Below, in pieces: positions 45,661 through 57,115 of a stretch of 64,000 nucleotides of DNA. Source of the stretch: Amblyornis subalaris (Eukaryota; Chordata; Aves; Passeriformes; Ptilonorhynchidae); the NCBI GenBank assembly GCA_018881555.1, contig JACAXG010000130.1, positions 1 through 64,000 on the forward strand. The letters run 5' to 3'. Both the position numbers and the translations under genes were made by a program. The first letter of the stretch is position 1, and each line of letters starts with the position of its first letter. The notes beneath the pieces are model-generated. The model worked only from the letters and a program-made list of their open reading frames with translations, was not told the origin of the DNA and did no database searches.

Positions 45661-48633
45661 ATCCCCACTTTGCTGGGGAGACTGGGTTTGGGTTTCTGCT
45701 GCAGCAGCCCCAGNAGTGCTCTGCTCCCTGCGGGCTGGGCCCTGCTTTCCATGGATATTTCACATTTCTCCTCGCTGAGTCCGGGGCAGCTGTGGCCAAT
45801 AAGTCCCTGTCAGCAAGCACTGCCTGGAATTGCACTCGGAGCAGCTGGAGGAGTGACTCCTGACCCTGCTTCCAAGAACCAGGAGGGCTTGGAATGAGAG
45901 TTTTAGGACAAACCACGAGCCCACAGACTGGGCAGCATCTCCCTCCTTCCCCTGCCCCACANGTCGCTCCAAAGGACCTTCCTTCAACCAATGTTAGCTG
46001 AACAAACCCAACGCTACCACTGAACCCTGGCAAGTGCAAGAAGTGCCTTTCACACTTTTAGGGGTGTTTTTAATGCAGTTTTTCAACCTGAGCTCACTTA
46101 AGTCTGAAAAATATTGTGCTTTATNCTGCTGTAATCTCCTCTGCAGGATCCGCGTGTTTAACCAAAGAGCAAAGGTCCAGGTGCTCCTCTGCATTAGTAA
46201 TGACCCCTCTTCAATAATGCAACACGGGCCAGAGCAGGCAGCCTCGTGCTTCCTCATTTTAAAAATGGATTAAAACTTTCCTCTCAGGGGGCGGCAGACT
46301 GCACCAGGGAGCAGAAATTGGTGGGGTTTTTCCAAGGTGAGGCATTCAAGGGATAGTTTTTCGCCGGCCACATAAATCAGCATCTTCACTTCTCTGCTAA
46401 CTTTGCTGCTCTGTTTCCGGCGCTGTCCCGGGTTTTAGTGAGCTCTGGGATTGGGTGCGTGGATCTGGCTGTTCAACAGGAATTCCAAGCCCAAACAATC
46501 CTACATAAAACGTCCTATTGCAAAACCCTCTCCGGGTCTCTTCTGATAGTTACTAAAACCAAACACACACAATTCTTAACCACTCCACACAAATTCATGC
46601 TTCAGGTCTTTTTTTCTTTTTTTTTTGGTCTTAAAAATAAAATTAAATTGAGATTTCACATTCTCCAGAGAGTCACACTGACCCAGCCTGTGAGTTTTCA
46701 GAANAATCTTCATTGTTTCTTTTGATACAAAAAGGAAATTTTATTGCAATGCATCATTATATCACCAGGCCTCTTTGGGCACTGCTGGTGACTTGGAGAA
46801 CACCTGGAATAAGCCCCTCTCTCTGTTTTTTTTGCCTCCACAATGAATTGTAGTTATTTGGTTTGATGAGTAGCAGCTCTTCGGAAATTCCTGATCTCCA
46901 CACAGTAGACAGGACAGGAGCTCCACTATCTGATGAACACTGGTCTGGATTTATCAGCTTAAACCCAAACCAGGCAATGGGATGGGCTTATAACTGGGAG
47001 AATCGGTGGGAATAAAACACACAGGGCACCCCTAGAAGGTCCTCCAGGAAAAGGGCAGCTCCTTCAACTCCCATGCATGGAATAAAAACCTCCATCTGTA
47101 CCTTCACCTGTGCACAGGAGGCTACACNTTCCTAAACATTCATTTTATCTGTTCTCTGCAGAACTCAAACACACAAATGAGCCTGTTTCCCAGATGAACA
47201 GAAACACTAAGCCCTGGATGCTCGTTGGGAATTCTCCCCCCACTCACCCCNGCGTAGGGCAATAATCCTTCTGCCCACAACAGATTTAGATTAGCAATGG
47301 CAGCAGAATTAAAAGGGGCCTTTGGAGCAGGGAACCATGTGCTGGGAGTCTGGGCAGGGTGTTTACAACATCTGCTTGGCAGGTATTAATGCTCAGGAGG
47401 CAAACGGTGGTTCGTAAAGGATAACAGGTCCTGCCATTTCCCNGGGGCCACCGCTCTCCTCCCACCTCCCCGTCCCTTCCCTCCCTCCAGAGGCACCGTT
47501 GGATCCTTAATTGTTTTGCTACAGGTAGAGGCCCAGCCATAAATCCCCCAGCTGGGACACAATTAGAGGGGAAAACCACATCTGGCAAACAACTGAGAGA
47601 GAGCCCAGGGAGCTCTTTATTCCAAACTGCATCTCCAAGGGGGAACAAATCTGTTCTTAGGCGCNTCTGAGCTTTCCAGTTGTGTTTTGGGCTCTCCCTC
47701 TCCCTTGCAGGCTCTCGTTTTTGGGCTAAAATAAACGAATCTCTCCCTACCAAGAAGTTGCATAAATCCTGGGCACATCCAGGCTGGCTCTGGTCCCACA
47801 CAGACAAATGCCAGCACCACTGAGGTGTCTGTGGTCACCACTGAGGTGTCTGTGGTCACCACTGAGGCTTTTCCAAACAAGCCTGGAGGTGTTTGTTCAT
47901 CAAAGCCCACAGCTCCAGCCAGGCCCTCTGCAAACACAGGTTTCCTCACATTCAGCACGCCCAAAACATTGAAACTCCACCAAAGTAAACTTGGAAGTGG
48001 AAAGGGAAAACGTCCACGGTTTGATACAGAAAGGAACAGTCCTGAAGTTGCTGCTTCATATTTTATGAAGATGGAGATTATTCTGTGTGTTGACGCTGCA
48101 GTTACACCACTGGTAGCTCTCTATATATATTTTATAAAACTTCCCTGTGTCTATCAGACATTCCAGGGTTTGCTCCAACCTCAGAGGATAAATTTGGCCT
48201 AGAAAAACCTCTGCTTTGGGAAAAAAAAGGTAGAACCCAATGGCTATATATTGAAATGGACTGCCAGACCTGTGTGACAAGGAGATACTTTTCACCTCAC
48301 ACGCAGGAATTCAGTCCCCAAACATTTTAAATTAGGGTTCTGCACTTGTGATCTGCCACCCCACTAAAAACAAAAATACACACCCCCCAAACACCAGCTT
48401 ATTTGGGGTTAGAAAGTCTAGAAAAAGATCTCTCCGTGGAAATAATTGATACCTGGGTGCCCAGGGAATGGAGTTTTGTTGATATTCATGATTCAGGGGA
48501 GGAACAGGATGTTATTTATTAGAATGATGCAAAGACAACAGGGCAAACAATTTCACCAGTTGATCTTTCAAGTTTCTGTGCTGTTAATTTTTAAGTTCTA
48601 TTCGGTTATGTGTGTGCAGCACCAATAAGCAGA
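45661..48633. other. CR1-free non-coding stretch
   Basis: About 3 kb. The part at 46300-46440 is complex with a few CpGs. A T-rich run lies at about 46607-46627. A 21-base tandem repeat is at 47815-47868. Open frames at 47286-47964 and elsewhere lack recognisable domains. No gene is called. Confidence 0.45.
47815..47868 (+). repeat. 21-base tandem duplication, about 2.6 copies
   Basis: The 21-base unit, beginning CACCACTGAGGTG, occurs exactly twice (47815-47835 and 47836-47856), followed by a partial third copy to 47868. The unit length keeps reading frames open, so translated strings such as SVVTTEVSVVTTE are artefacts of the repeat rather than evidence of a gene. Confidence 0.9.
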
Positions 48634-48682
48634 ACCATGGAATCATGGAATCATTGAATTGGAAAAGCCCTTTAAGAGCCTC
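48634..48682 (-). mobile_element. CR1 LINE 3' terminal scrap, type B
   Basis: Only the antisense tail is left: ATGGAATCATGGAATCATTG, then GAATTGGAAAAGCCCTTTAA. About 50 bases, one of the shortest copies in the window. Confidence 0.8.
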
Positions 48683-49734
48683 TCACAGGGCGGTGTAAAA
48701 CCTGGAATCTCCCTCTCATCTCCCTGGGGAAACACCACATTTATGTTCCATTCCCACATGAAACTTCCTATCAGAGCCTTAAAACCATGCACCCTGTAGG
48801 ACTCACACCGAACTGGGGGCAAAAAAACCCAACAACAAACCTTGAAACCTCAGGATTATTGTAAAGAATGTGTTTTCATACACAAATAAATCATCGTTTC
48901 AAATGCAATTATCCATTTTAATTAATCGGAGCCATTATTCACCGACGTGAGCAGCACGCTGGTGTCAGGAATGTGGTTAAGGAGCACACAAAAAAAAAGC
49001 AGGGATGTGATTTACAGCTTTCCCTACTGGTATTGACATCAACAGGAAAGCCCGAGGAGAGCCAAGAGTCTAGAAATGCCTTTTGTCTTTTTTCCTTCCA
49101 TTCTTTAGCAGATGTGTCACCGAATTTCACCCCTCTGGTTGAGGCAGTTACACTTTGCTTTTCTGTGGTTAATCAGGCAGCAGAAATCTTGCAAAACATG
49201 CTGGCAAATATCTAAAAATCTTGGTGACTCATGAAGTTTGACCAGTTCCTTTAATTTATTGATTCATTAAAAATAACGGGGCGAAAAAAAATGGACTGGA
49301 ATAGTTTAGCAAAAAAAACAGTTTAAAGATGACTTTGATCAAATTNTTAGAAGTGATGAGTGCACCCAAGCACTGTGAGATGCTGGGGAGAAGAGGTTTG
49401 ACTTTGAGTCCCACAGAACTTGGTACAAAACTCGTGTGTATATATATAAATATATATATATGTGGTTTGTCTCTTGCAATCAGTCCTGCCCAGTAGCTGT
49501 ATAATGTTAATAACAGCACCAAGGCCCACCAGCCACAATATTTACATCCAACTTCTCTACTATTTTTCTCTCTTATAAATAAATATACTGAATGGAAAGG
49601 TGCAAGAGAATAAACATCTCTTTTCTAAAAAAAATTCATCTATTTTGCTTCTGTTTTGCTTCAGTGGCTGTTGTTGATAAAATTCTCTGGTTTTCCAGGG
49701 ATTTTATTTTTTTTTTTCTGAGGCAAGGTTGAGG
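48683..49734. other. Unique DNA with a TA-rich repeat
   Basis: No gene is recognised. The stretch at 48890-49215 is complex and could be a conserved block. A TA-rich simple repeat lies at 49435-49464. Confidence 0.45.
49435..49464 (+). repeat. TA/TG simple repeat
   Basis: GTGTGTATATATATAAAT followed by ATATATATATATGTG, an imperfect alternating purine-pyrimidine run of about 30 bases. Its translation is isoleucine/tyrosine-rich and meaningless. Confidence 0.85.
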
Positions 49735-49800
49735 ACCTTGTGGTCAAAGGTTGGACTTGAAGATCTTGGAGGTTTTTTCCAACCTTAAGGATTCTAAGGT
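49735..49800 (+). mobile_element. CR1 LINE 3' terminal fragment
   Basis: The phrase GGTTGGACTTGAAGATCTTG, followed by GAGGTTTTTTCCAACCTTAA and GGATTCTAAGG, is the last 50 to 65 bases of a CR1 copy. The AGATCTTGGAGG form resembles the older subfamily rather than type B. Confidence 0.82.
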
Positions 49801-50985
49801 TTGATTCCAGCCATGCTGTGCAGGAGGGAAGGGAGATAAACTTGCAGAAATATCTCATATTTAAGAAATACTCGTGCAAGCCATATATTTTCTCCAAAAC
49901 AAAACCCTTTTGACCGATTTGGTGGCAATAAGCATTCCAAGCAGCCTGCACTGTATGGATAAATAAGGATATTGCTCACATTTGTCTACAAAACATGTTG
50001 CAAAACGCATTTCAGATGCAATCCGAGTGTTGAAGGAACACCAGCAGTTTATGTTTGTTATTTCAGAAAATTCTCAATGAAAGTGTCAGTTCCAAGAGGA
50101 GGCTGAAGAAATCTGCTCCACGCTCCCAGGAACGACTGAACCGACAGTTTTTAATTGAATCTCGAATGGCTGCGACCGCGTTTCGCTCAGCACCCCGTTC
50201 CACGGAGATCCAGTTGGATATAGGTAATAAGATTACTCCTGGGTTACTGCCTGGAGCCTGGAAAACCCTGCCAAGAGGGAATATGCAACATGTTGTAGGG
50301 TTAAGGAAGCCTAACACGGTGCCAACATCACACTGTGACATTGCCTGCGGAGTGTGAAAGGATTATATCCTGTCTTAACATACCATTTCCCCCATGCCAG
50401 AAATTGGGAAAGACTCTAATCACGGAGCAAGTATGCGAGTCACTAAATATAAATCCCAAGCCCTTTCTGCTGCTGGAATATCAAGTTTCCCTTAAGAGCA
50501 GCTCTGCTCCCAACAGTGCCTCTGAAATTTGGGGCGGGAGGTTCTCATATTTATGGCATCTTGGTAATTTCCAGATGAAATCAGACTGGAGGGGAAGAAG
50601 CAGAAGGTTGGTGTTGAGGGTTTTTTTTTTAATACGAGCCGTGCAAACTTACTCCAGGTCTGGATTCTTTCCAAGTCACGCATTACTAAACAACAAAGAT
50701 TTGGCAGCCAGATTTTTTTACAGCTAATTTTTTTTTTTTCATCCTGGCTGCTTGAGTCAGAGCTGAATCCTAACTCTGCTCGCCTTCGTATGTGCTGGGT
50801 CTGCAGCAGGAAAAGTAGGTCAGGAAAGATAAAAACAAGCGAAACCAGGACAAAACTGTGGCCCCTGAAATAATATGGCAAAGCAGGAATTTTACCAGGG
50901 CGAGAAACTCTGGTGATGCACACGGACTGCATGGCAGGAAACCAGCTCGAGTGAGTTACAGCAAGGCCNCTTTTATATGATCCAA
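49801..50985. other. Unique DNA containing an exon candidate
   Basis: Repeat-free apart from T runs near 50623-50631 and 50729-50739. The CpG-rich, splice-flanked segment at 50067-50223 is listed separately. The stretch right of it (50230-50580) is complex and may be conserved. Confidence 0.4.
50067..50223 (+). CDS. Candidate internal coding exon, unidentified
   Basis: An acceptor-like TTTGTTATTTCAG ends at 50066 and a donor-like TAG|GTAATA starts at 50224. The 157 bases between are open in the frame beginning at 50067 and give 52 codons plus one base. The translation is strongly basic in its first half (segment SSKRRLKKSAPRSQERLNRQ) and then reads IESRMAATAFRS. I recognise no domain. Ten CpGs fall in the segment while the flanks have few. 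The opposite strand is also open, and no partner exon was identified. It may be a coding exon of a gene with very long introns, a non-coding RNA exon, or a conserved element. Confidence 0.28.
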
Positions 50986-51342
50986 CATGGAATCATGGAG
51001 GCATTTATGTCGGGAAACACCTTTAATATCATCCAGTTCAACCAAGAACCATCACTGCCAAGGCCACCACTGCCCCATGTCCCTAAGTGCCACATCCACA
51101 CAGCTTTTAAATCCCTCCAGGGATGGGGACCCCACCACTGCCCTGGGCAGCTGTGNCAGGGCTGGACATTTCTTTCCATGAAGAAATTTTCCCAAGATCC
51201 AAACTAAACCTCCTCTGTAGCAGCTTCAGGACGTTTCCTCTTCTCCTGTCGCTTGTTCCTTGGGAGAAGAGCCTGANCCCCACCTGGATACAACCTCCCT
51301 TCAGGGAGTTGTGGAGAAGGAGAAGGCCCCCCTGAGCCTCCT
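50986..51342 (-). mobile_element. CR1 LINE 3' fragment, type B
   Basis: Antisense tail ACATGGAATCATGGAGGCAT, a diverged first block, then CCACTGCCCCATGTCCCTAA, GTGCCACATCCACACAGCTT, CCATGAAGAAATTTTCCCAA, GTTCCTTGGGAGAAGAGCCT and CCCCCTGAGCCTCC. The CR1 pattern ends at about 51342. Several N bases replace single consensus positions. Confidence 0.94.
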
Positions 51343-53851
51343 TACTATTAAAAACTTTAAATTTGTCACACAGAGCTGCTTTTTCCTACCCCTCAAGGGG
51401 CTGATCCGCAGCTCCAGAGAGGCTCATGACCAACCATGTCTAATGTGCCACGGCCCACAGTGGCTCCAGCCGATCCCGAAGGCTTTCCCGAGGAGCCGGG
51501 TGGCTGCCCACCCNCAGGCTGAGGAGATGAGGCAGGAGCACTTCAGATTTTCCCATGGAAGTGCAGGATATGGAACCCTGGGTTCACCACACCAAAGGGT
51601 GGAGAAATGGAAGCATCACATGGGAAACCATAATGGAGCAGAAGGAAATGAGAGCTCTTTGGGGGACTGCTGAGGCTTTCCAACCTTGCATCATTAAAAG
51701 AAAATTCGTTATTAAAATAAGAGACTAAAAATGTGGATTTTTTTATGCCTTTTTATGCTGGTGGAAATATTTGGCCAGGGTACATCATTCCCTGCATCTT
51801 GATTTACTTAAAGTGTAAATGTGGTGACCTTTAAAAACTGGAGCAAAATGTGCTAGAGAGGTTTTATTGTTTTATTACAAAATGATCAAAAATACAATTG
51901 GGAAGAAGAAAGGAGGCACCTTTTTTCCTAAGTAACCATTAATGCTCATGCCCTTTAATTCTAGCTATAATTTAAATCTAGTTATAATTAAAGTCTTTAA
52001 TTTTCTCCTTAAACCCATCTAATCAATGTTACACTTTCTCCTCTATTTTTTGTTTGCAAGAATTAATCAAATTAATGTTCCTCCTAAACCTGCACATTTG
52101 TACTCAGCTGTGCTGTAGCTGCTCCTGATAACATCATTTCATTTCCATCTGACCTCTGATCAGGAAAACAATTTTAAACAATGCCAAGGAATATATATTA
52201 TAACCTAAAAAAAAAAAAAAAGCAATCATAATTAGAAATGAAAGATTTAAGAGCTCCAAAGTTGCATCAGACATTTTCCCATTTTACAGTAAATCAAGAT
52301 AGTGTTTCCAAATCAGACTTTAGAGTCAAGTTGAAATATCTTCAATAATTTGCCCTTCTTCCCAGAAAGACCCACAAAAGAAAGTCAAAAAACCAACGGC
52401 TCCAGCAGAACTCAATGCCTGAAAAAGGGAACCAGAAGGTCCTGTCTGAATGGAAATGGAAAAGGCAAATTAATGAATAGACAGAACAAACAGAATGAAG
52501 ATTATTGGCAATCTGAAAAGACAAATATAAAGAATATCTCTTTGATAGATTTGATATTCTACTGGTGAAGCTCGCTGGTAAATAAAGTTTGCTACTAAAT
52601 AAAGTGGAAAAAAAGTGTTTCCACACCAGCTGGAAAAGATATGGTAGGGACAGGTCTTTGGTAGCCCCTATAATTTACAGGTGATTTCACATTACATTTT
52701 CAGCAATAGGTATTTTATCCTTGCAAAGTAGCAAATCTGCTCGATATTTGGCTATTTCTGGTTCCTGTTTCATTTTTTCCTCAACCTAAAAATAGAATTG
52801 TTGGACTGGCTCTTGCCACCCAAGTGCAACCTCCTCTCTGAAGCCACCCCTGAAACAAAGCGCTTCTCTCTTCAGAGACAGAGGCAGCTATTCTTTGATC
52901 TGAGTGAAACCAGACTAAGGCCCTGAAATCCAAGCCAAACACAAACAATAAATTCCATAGTAATTGAAATATCAATTGCAATAACAGCAACTCGCAGTAA
53001 CATTTACCATTTTCACGGTCTTTTTACATCAAAAGTTCTACAGCTCTGTGTGGTAACTCTTCGAGACGATGAAGAACAGCCAGCTCCTTGTGCAAGCTTT
53101 GGGAGCTCACAAACACACAGGATGCCACCAAATTTCAAATCTAACTTCAGCTAGGAGCTGGAAGTGGCTTTGGAATGAGTGAAGAGACATGAGAAGCTCA
53201 ACGCTCNCGCAAGTCGTGCCAACGAGAGCAACGAGAACCACACTCGTTGCTTAAGCTGTTCCCCTTTACGCCCATTATTACCCCTGACAGGTACTCCTTG
53301 GATTTTGATTTCCTTTCTAGGTGATGGAAGAAAGAGCACGGAAATGTGGCAGGAGTTAGGGATCCAGGAAAGAGCAGGTGTTTGATCGGGGACAGCTTTT
53401 GTGGGATGAGGGAAAGGAGTCATTCCCACAAGCAGGTGGTCCCCGGGGCCTGTCAAGTGACTGGATGGATGTGGCCGTGATTGACAGCTTCTGTGCTGGC
53501 TGTCAGGGGGGCTTGCTTCAGCGTCAGGAAGTTGCCAGGGACATATGGCAGGAAAGGGATAGCCAAATTTTAGGAGCACGTCGACAATGTAGGCTATAAA
53601 AATACCTTCTCCGGAACTTCTGGTGCCGGGAGGAGGCACAGGAGGGAGCGGAGAGGGCAGGATACCTGAGCCCGGTGTCCCAGTTACGGTGTGAGGCTCA
53701 GGTGAGCTCCCAGCTGAGGGGAAACAAGCTGTGGGTTCCCAGATCCCTGATCCCAGAGCAGCCACACACCCACCTCCACCCCACCACCGCTGCGGGTCTG
53801 TGGGAGCCTCATCCCGTGATCCACNGCCGCCCAAGGTAAGCCTGCTGCTAC

Positions 53852-53939
53852 CAGGAAAACAGACACGGCAGAGGATTTCCTGCTCTTCAGGAGCCTTGAC
53901 GAACCGCCTGGAAATCTCCATCTCAAAGGGCAGGTGACC
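53852..53939 (-). other. Open, splice-flanked 88-base segment beside the minisatellite
   Basis: On the - strand an acceptor-like CCCTCCCAG precedes 53939 and a donor-like CCTG|GTAGCA follows 53852. The 88 bases between are open (segment FEMEISRRFVKAPEEQEI). The frame is shared with the adjacent tandem repeat, which is open for trivial reasons, so openness alone carries little weight. I recognise no domain. Confidence 0.12.
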
Positions 53940-53976
53940 CTGGGAGGGCTGTGGAAAACCTGGTGGGGCAGAGCAG

Positions 53977-54268
53977 CTGTGTGGGACACAACACCTGCGT
54001 AGGATACAGCACCTGTGTAGGGCACAGTTCCTGTGGGACACAGCCCTGTGTAGGACACAGCACCTTTACAGGACACAACACGTGTGTAGGACACAACACG
54101 TGTGTAGGACACACCTCTGTAGGACACAACCCTCTGTGGGATTCAGCACCTGAGTAGGACACAGCCCTTCTGTAGGACACAGCCCTGTGCAGGACACAGA
54201 CCTGTGGGACTCAGTACCTCTATAGGACACAGCACCTNNGTAGGACACAGCCCTGTATAGGACACAGA
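53977..54268 (+). repeat. Minisatellite, about 17 units of 15-18 bases
   Basis: Tandem units follow the pattern CTGTGTAGGACACAGCAC, with 15- to 18-base variants such as CTGTGGGACACAGCC and GTGTGTAGGACACAACAC. The GGACACA core persists in most units while the flanking bases vary. A partial unit may recur near 54307. The 18-base period is divisible by three, which opens frames on both strands and produces repeated strings such as VGHNTCVGH and CPTQVLCPT; these are not taken as genes. The only N doublet in the window (54238-54239) is in this array. Confidence 0.95.
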
Positions 54269-55721
54269 GCCACCATCCCTCCCACCCACACGACCGAGCA
54301 GGAAGGCAGGACACAACACCAAGCCCGGAGCCGAGGCCTGGGAGCCGGAGTAGGGAAATCAAAGGAGTCCTGGCCCATGGCCAACCCCAGAGCAGCCCTG
54401 CAAGCACAGCAGCATCTGCCCCACACACTGAAACTCCCATGGAAGCACAGACCCACGGAGTTTGCTATTTCTTTTAATTAATAGAATTTGCCCCCGGGCC
54501 TTTTGGAAGCGTTCAGACAACCATTGTTGCTCGTGTTCCCACACTTTCCCTTCCTCCNCCGGTTCTCCGCTGTTGCAAAACTCAGAGACAATGACACGAA
54601 CAGCCTAAGTTCAAAAAACTTAAGGAATGTCATCATCAGTCCCAGGAGCTGCTGAGGCCCCTCTCAGCCTCTGCACAGACAGCACCTCCAAGCCTGCAAA
54701 CTTCCCCACCGAGGCCAGCACCGAGCCAGCTGCTGGCACCTTCAAACGCCTCTTACTGCAATTTATATTCTGCATAGGTTTTGAATGCTTTATCAATCTC
54801 GTGGGAGATAACATCCAAACAAACAAGGAACGGGCTTAATGATAAGCCCTATCAGAAGATATTATCTCTCAGCTGTTAAATGCCTCAGTGTTTGGCCAGA
54901 GCAGATGGAGACAGACCCGAGATGTGCATTTGGAAATGAAAAGAAACACTGACAGTAGCCTGATTACAGTGATCTCAGTGGATGACTTGCATATGACTGT
55001 GACAATCCTGTGAACACAGAGATTATCTTGCAGGCATGGATTATATATTATTACAGTCCATTAGGTCCATCTCCTAAGTCTCACCATTTTAATGGCACAT
55101 TTAACATCATGCAAATATCGGGGAAAAATACCGGTTTTCTCTCTCCTTTTTCAGTATTGTGGATGCCCAGACTAAATTTATCCAAAACCAGTGTCGGAAA
55201 ATGTGTATTTAAGTTAAATGAGACTCAACAATTCATTTCAGCAGTGCACAGAAAGCTATCACATGTCTCTACCAATAAACCCTCTTAACACACATACTGG
55301 GATATTTCACCACGCAGCACAGGAGCTGATGGAGGAGCAGTGGCTCAGCCTGGTCGATTTATTACAATCCTTGAAGATCTGAAGGGTCTTTCCACCCATA
55401 AATACTGGTTAAAATATGAACTACAAATAAATGGAGGGAAGAGCCTCTGCAGGGCCGAGCACCAGGGCAAGGAACGCCGCAGACAACGGGGAGCAAACCA
55501 CCAAGTTTCTCCCTACAGGGTGTTGTAAAAATATTTCCTCCAGCTTCTCTCCATGAGAAAGTCAGTTCAGTCCCCCAGTCTCTCCTGGTTCCTTGCCAAA
55601 GCCATGTGAAAACACAATTGTTGCCTGATTTCAACATATNATATGACACAGGCTTGATAAATACCGGGCTCAAGTTCATAGGCTTTAGAAAGATGTTTCA
55701 TTGCATGTCTAAAGGGCTTGA

Positions 55722-55778
55722 GCCCGTTCCAGCTGAAGTCAATGGACGTTCTCTCATTTACCACAGGANGAGGCCCCA
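55722..55778 (+). repeat. Possible ancient amniote interspersed repeat fragment
   Basis: The sequence around CTGAAGTCAATGGACG and the ending AGGANGAGGCCCC resemble a short motif I recall as scattered widely in reptile and bird genomes (of the form TGAAGTCAATGGGA with GGATCAGGCCC). The match is by eye and diverged. The antisense translation is open and can be mistaken for a helical protein repeat, which I do not accept. Confidence 0.35.
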
Positions 55779-57115
55779 AAGCCTTGAAGGAATCCAGCCT
55801 TGCAGTTATAAAANCCAGTCTCCCGTGGCCAGAAACGTCTCAGGCTCTTGAAAAAGCCGGGCTGACAAAATGCAAATCAGTCACTTGGTGCAAACCCACG
55901 TTACAGCCCAGCACAAAGGATCTAATTCCGTTTTGATCTCGTTTGCTTTTGTCTCTCTCCTTGGATTAAGCATTCCCACCATTTTCACTGCGCTGGTTGT
56001 TAATGTCCTGCAGCTGGATCTGCTGGAAAGGACTGTAGGACACAAACCTCCGAAGGAAGCAAAACGAACTCTGAAGACAGGCTCAGGGTACTGAGCACAG
56101 CAACATCTCCTCAGTGGTTTGTATTTGTTTGTTGAAGGGGNAGTTCTAATGTTTAAAAAAACAGGTGCAATCTTAAACTGAAAATCATGAAAGATTTTGT
56201 TCTGTAATATTAACCCATTGCTTAAAAAAAATTATTTTAGGCTAATATTTGCTGTGGAATTCCTTATGAGGATTCCTCCTAAGGGGATGTAAAGTGGTTT
56301 TTCCCATGGCTGCTGAAATAACAGACCTGAAATTAGGACCACCTCGATGATTAGAACATTTTGTTAAAAGTGGATTCACTAAAAATAAACATTTATGTTC
56401 CAAACTCTGACATTTTACTTCTGCCTTCTCTTGGAAGTCACGCCACAGAAATCCAGAACTTCTTTCCAGTAATAGAGACATAATCTGGCCCTCAAAGAGT
56501 AAATGTGCAGCATCCAGATGTTGAAAGGTCAGCACATCGCACTTGGAAGGTGCAGCAATCCCAAATTCTCTTCCTTCTTTAATCNGAAGTCCAACAAAAC
56601 CCAAGTTTCTAATAACAAATTATATCCTTTGAGAGAAATCTCTTCCTGCTGCCACTGCACAATCCATGAATTTGACAGGAAATCAATCATTACCACTGCA
56701 AGAGCATTTTAAAGAAAATCCCTATTGAATTCTCTAGGAAACTAAGGAGAATACCAGAGAATCAGAAATTCCTATCCTGAGTTCCTTTGGAATGTACAGC
56801 CTCCCAACGGTTTCTTTCCAAAATCAGAAACATCTTTGGAAATGAATCAGATATTTCTCACACATTAGCACTGCCTTCCCTCAGTAACAATAAGAACATT
56901 TCAGCATAACAGGGATAAACTTTGCTTTTTTAAAATCCTGCAGATTCTCAGAGACCTCAAAGATGATGGCAGGGACACAACTTCTGGCCACAGCATTTAG
57001 GGAGGTAGCAAGAATCAACACTTTTAAAATAATAACCAGGTCATCAGATCCTCTACATAGGATGTAGATGTTGATATTCTTCAAAATCATGTCACTGATA
57101 GCCTTCAAAAAACAC

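Larger units (their letters stand above)
51343..57115. other. Longest CR1-free stretch in the window (5.8 kb)
   Basis: No CR1 copy is recognised. The left third (51700-52600) is AT-rich with an A15 run near 52208-52222. GC content rises around 53.1-54.5 kb, where a minisatellite lies. The part at 54840-55180 is complex and AT-rich and could be a conserved block. A possible ancient repeat lies at 55722-55778. The rest is ordinary. No gene is supported. Confidence 0.45.

Noticed and set aside
53151..54041. 296-codon open frame on the - strand
   Set aside because: It is extended by the minisatellite, whose 18-base period keeps frames open, and continues through GC-rich DNA. No recognisable domain.
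53951..54180. Repeat protein with CVGH or CPTQVL units
   Set aside because: Translation of the minisatellite; open on both strands because the unit is divisible by three.
55567..55779. Helical repeat-like protein on the - strand (segment HLSKAYELEPGIY)
   Set aside because: It overlaps what looks like an ancient interspersed repeat, is interrupted by N-containing codons, and has no supporting neighbours.
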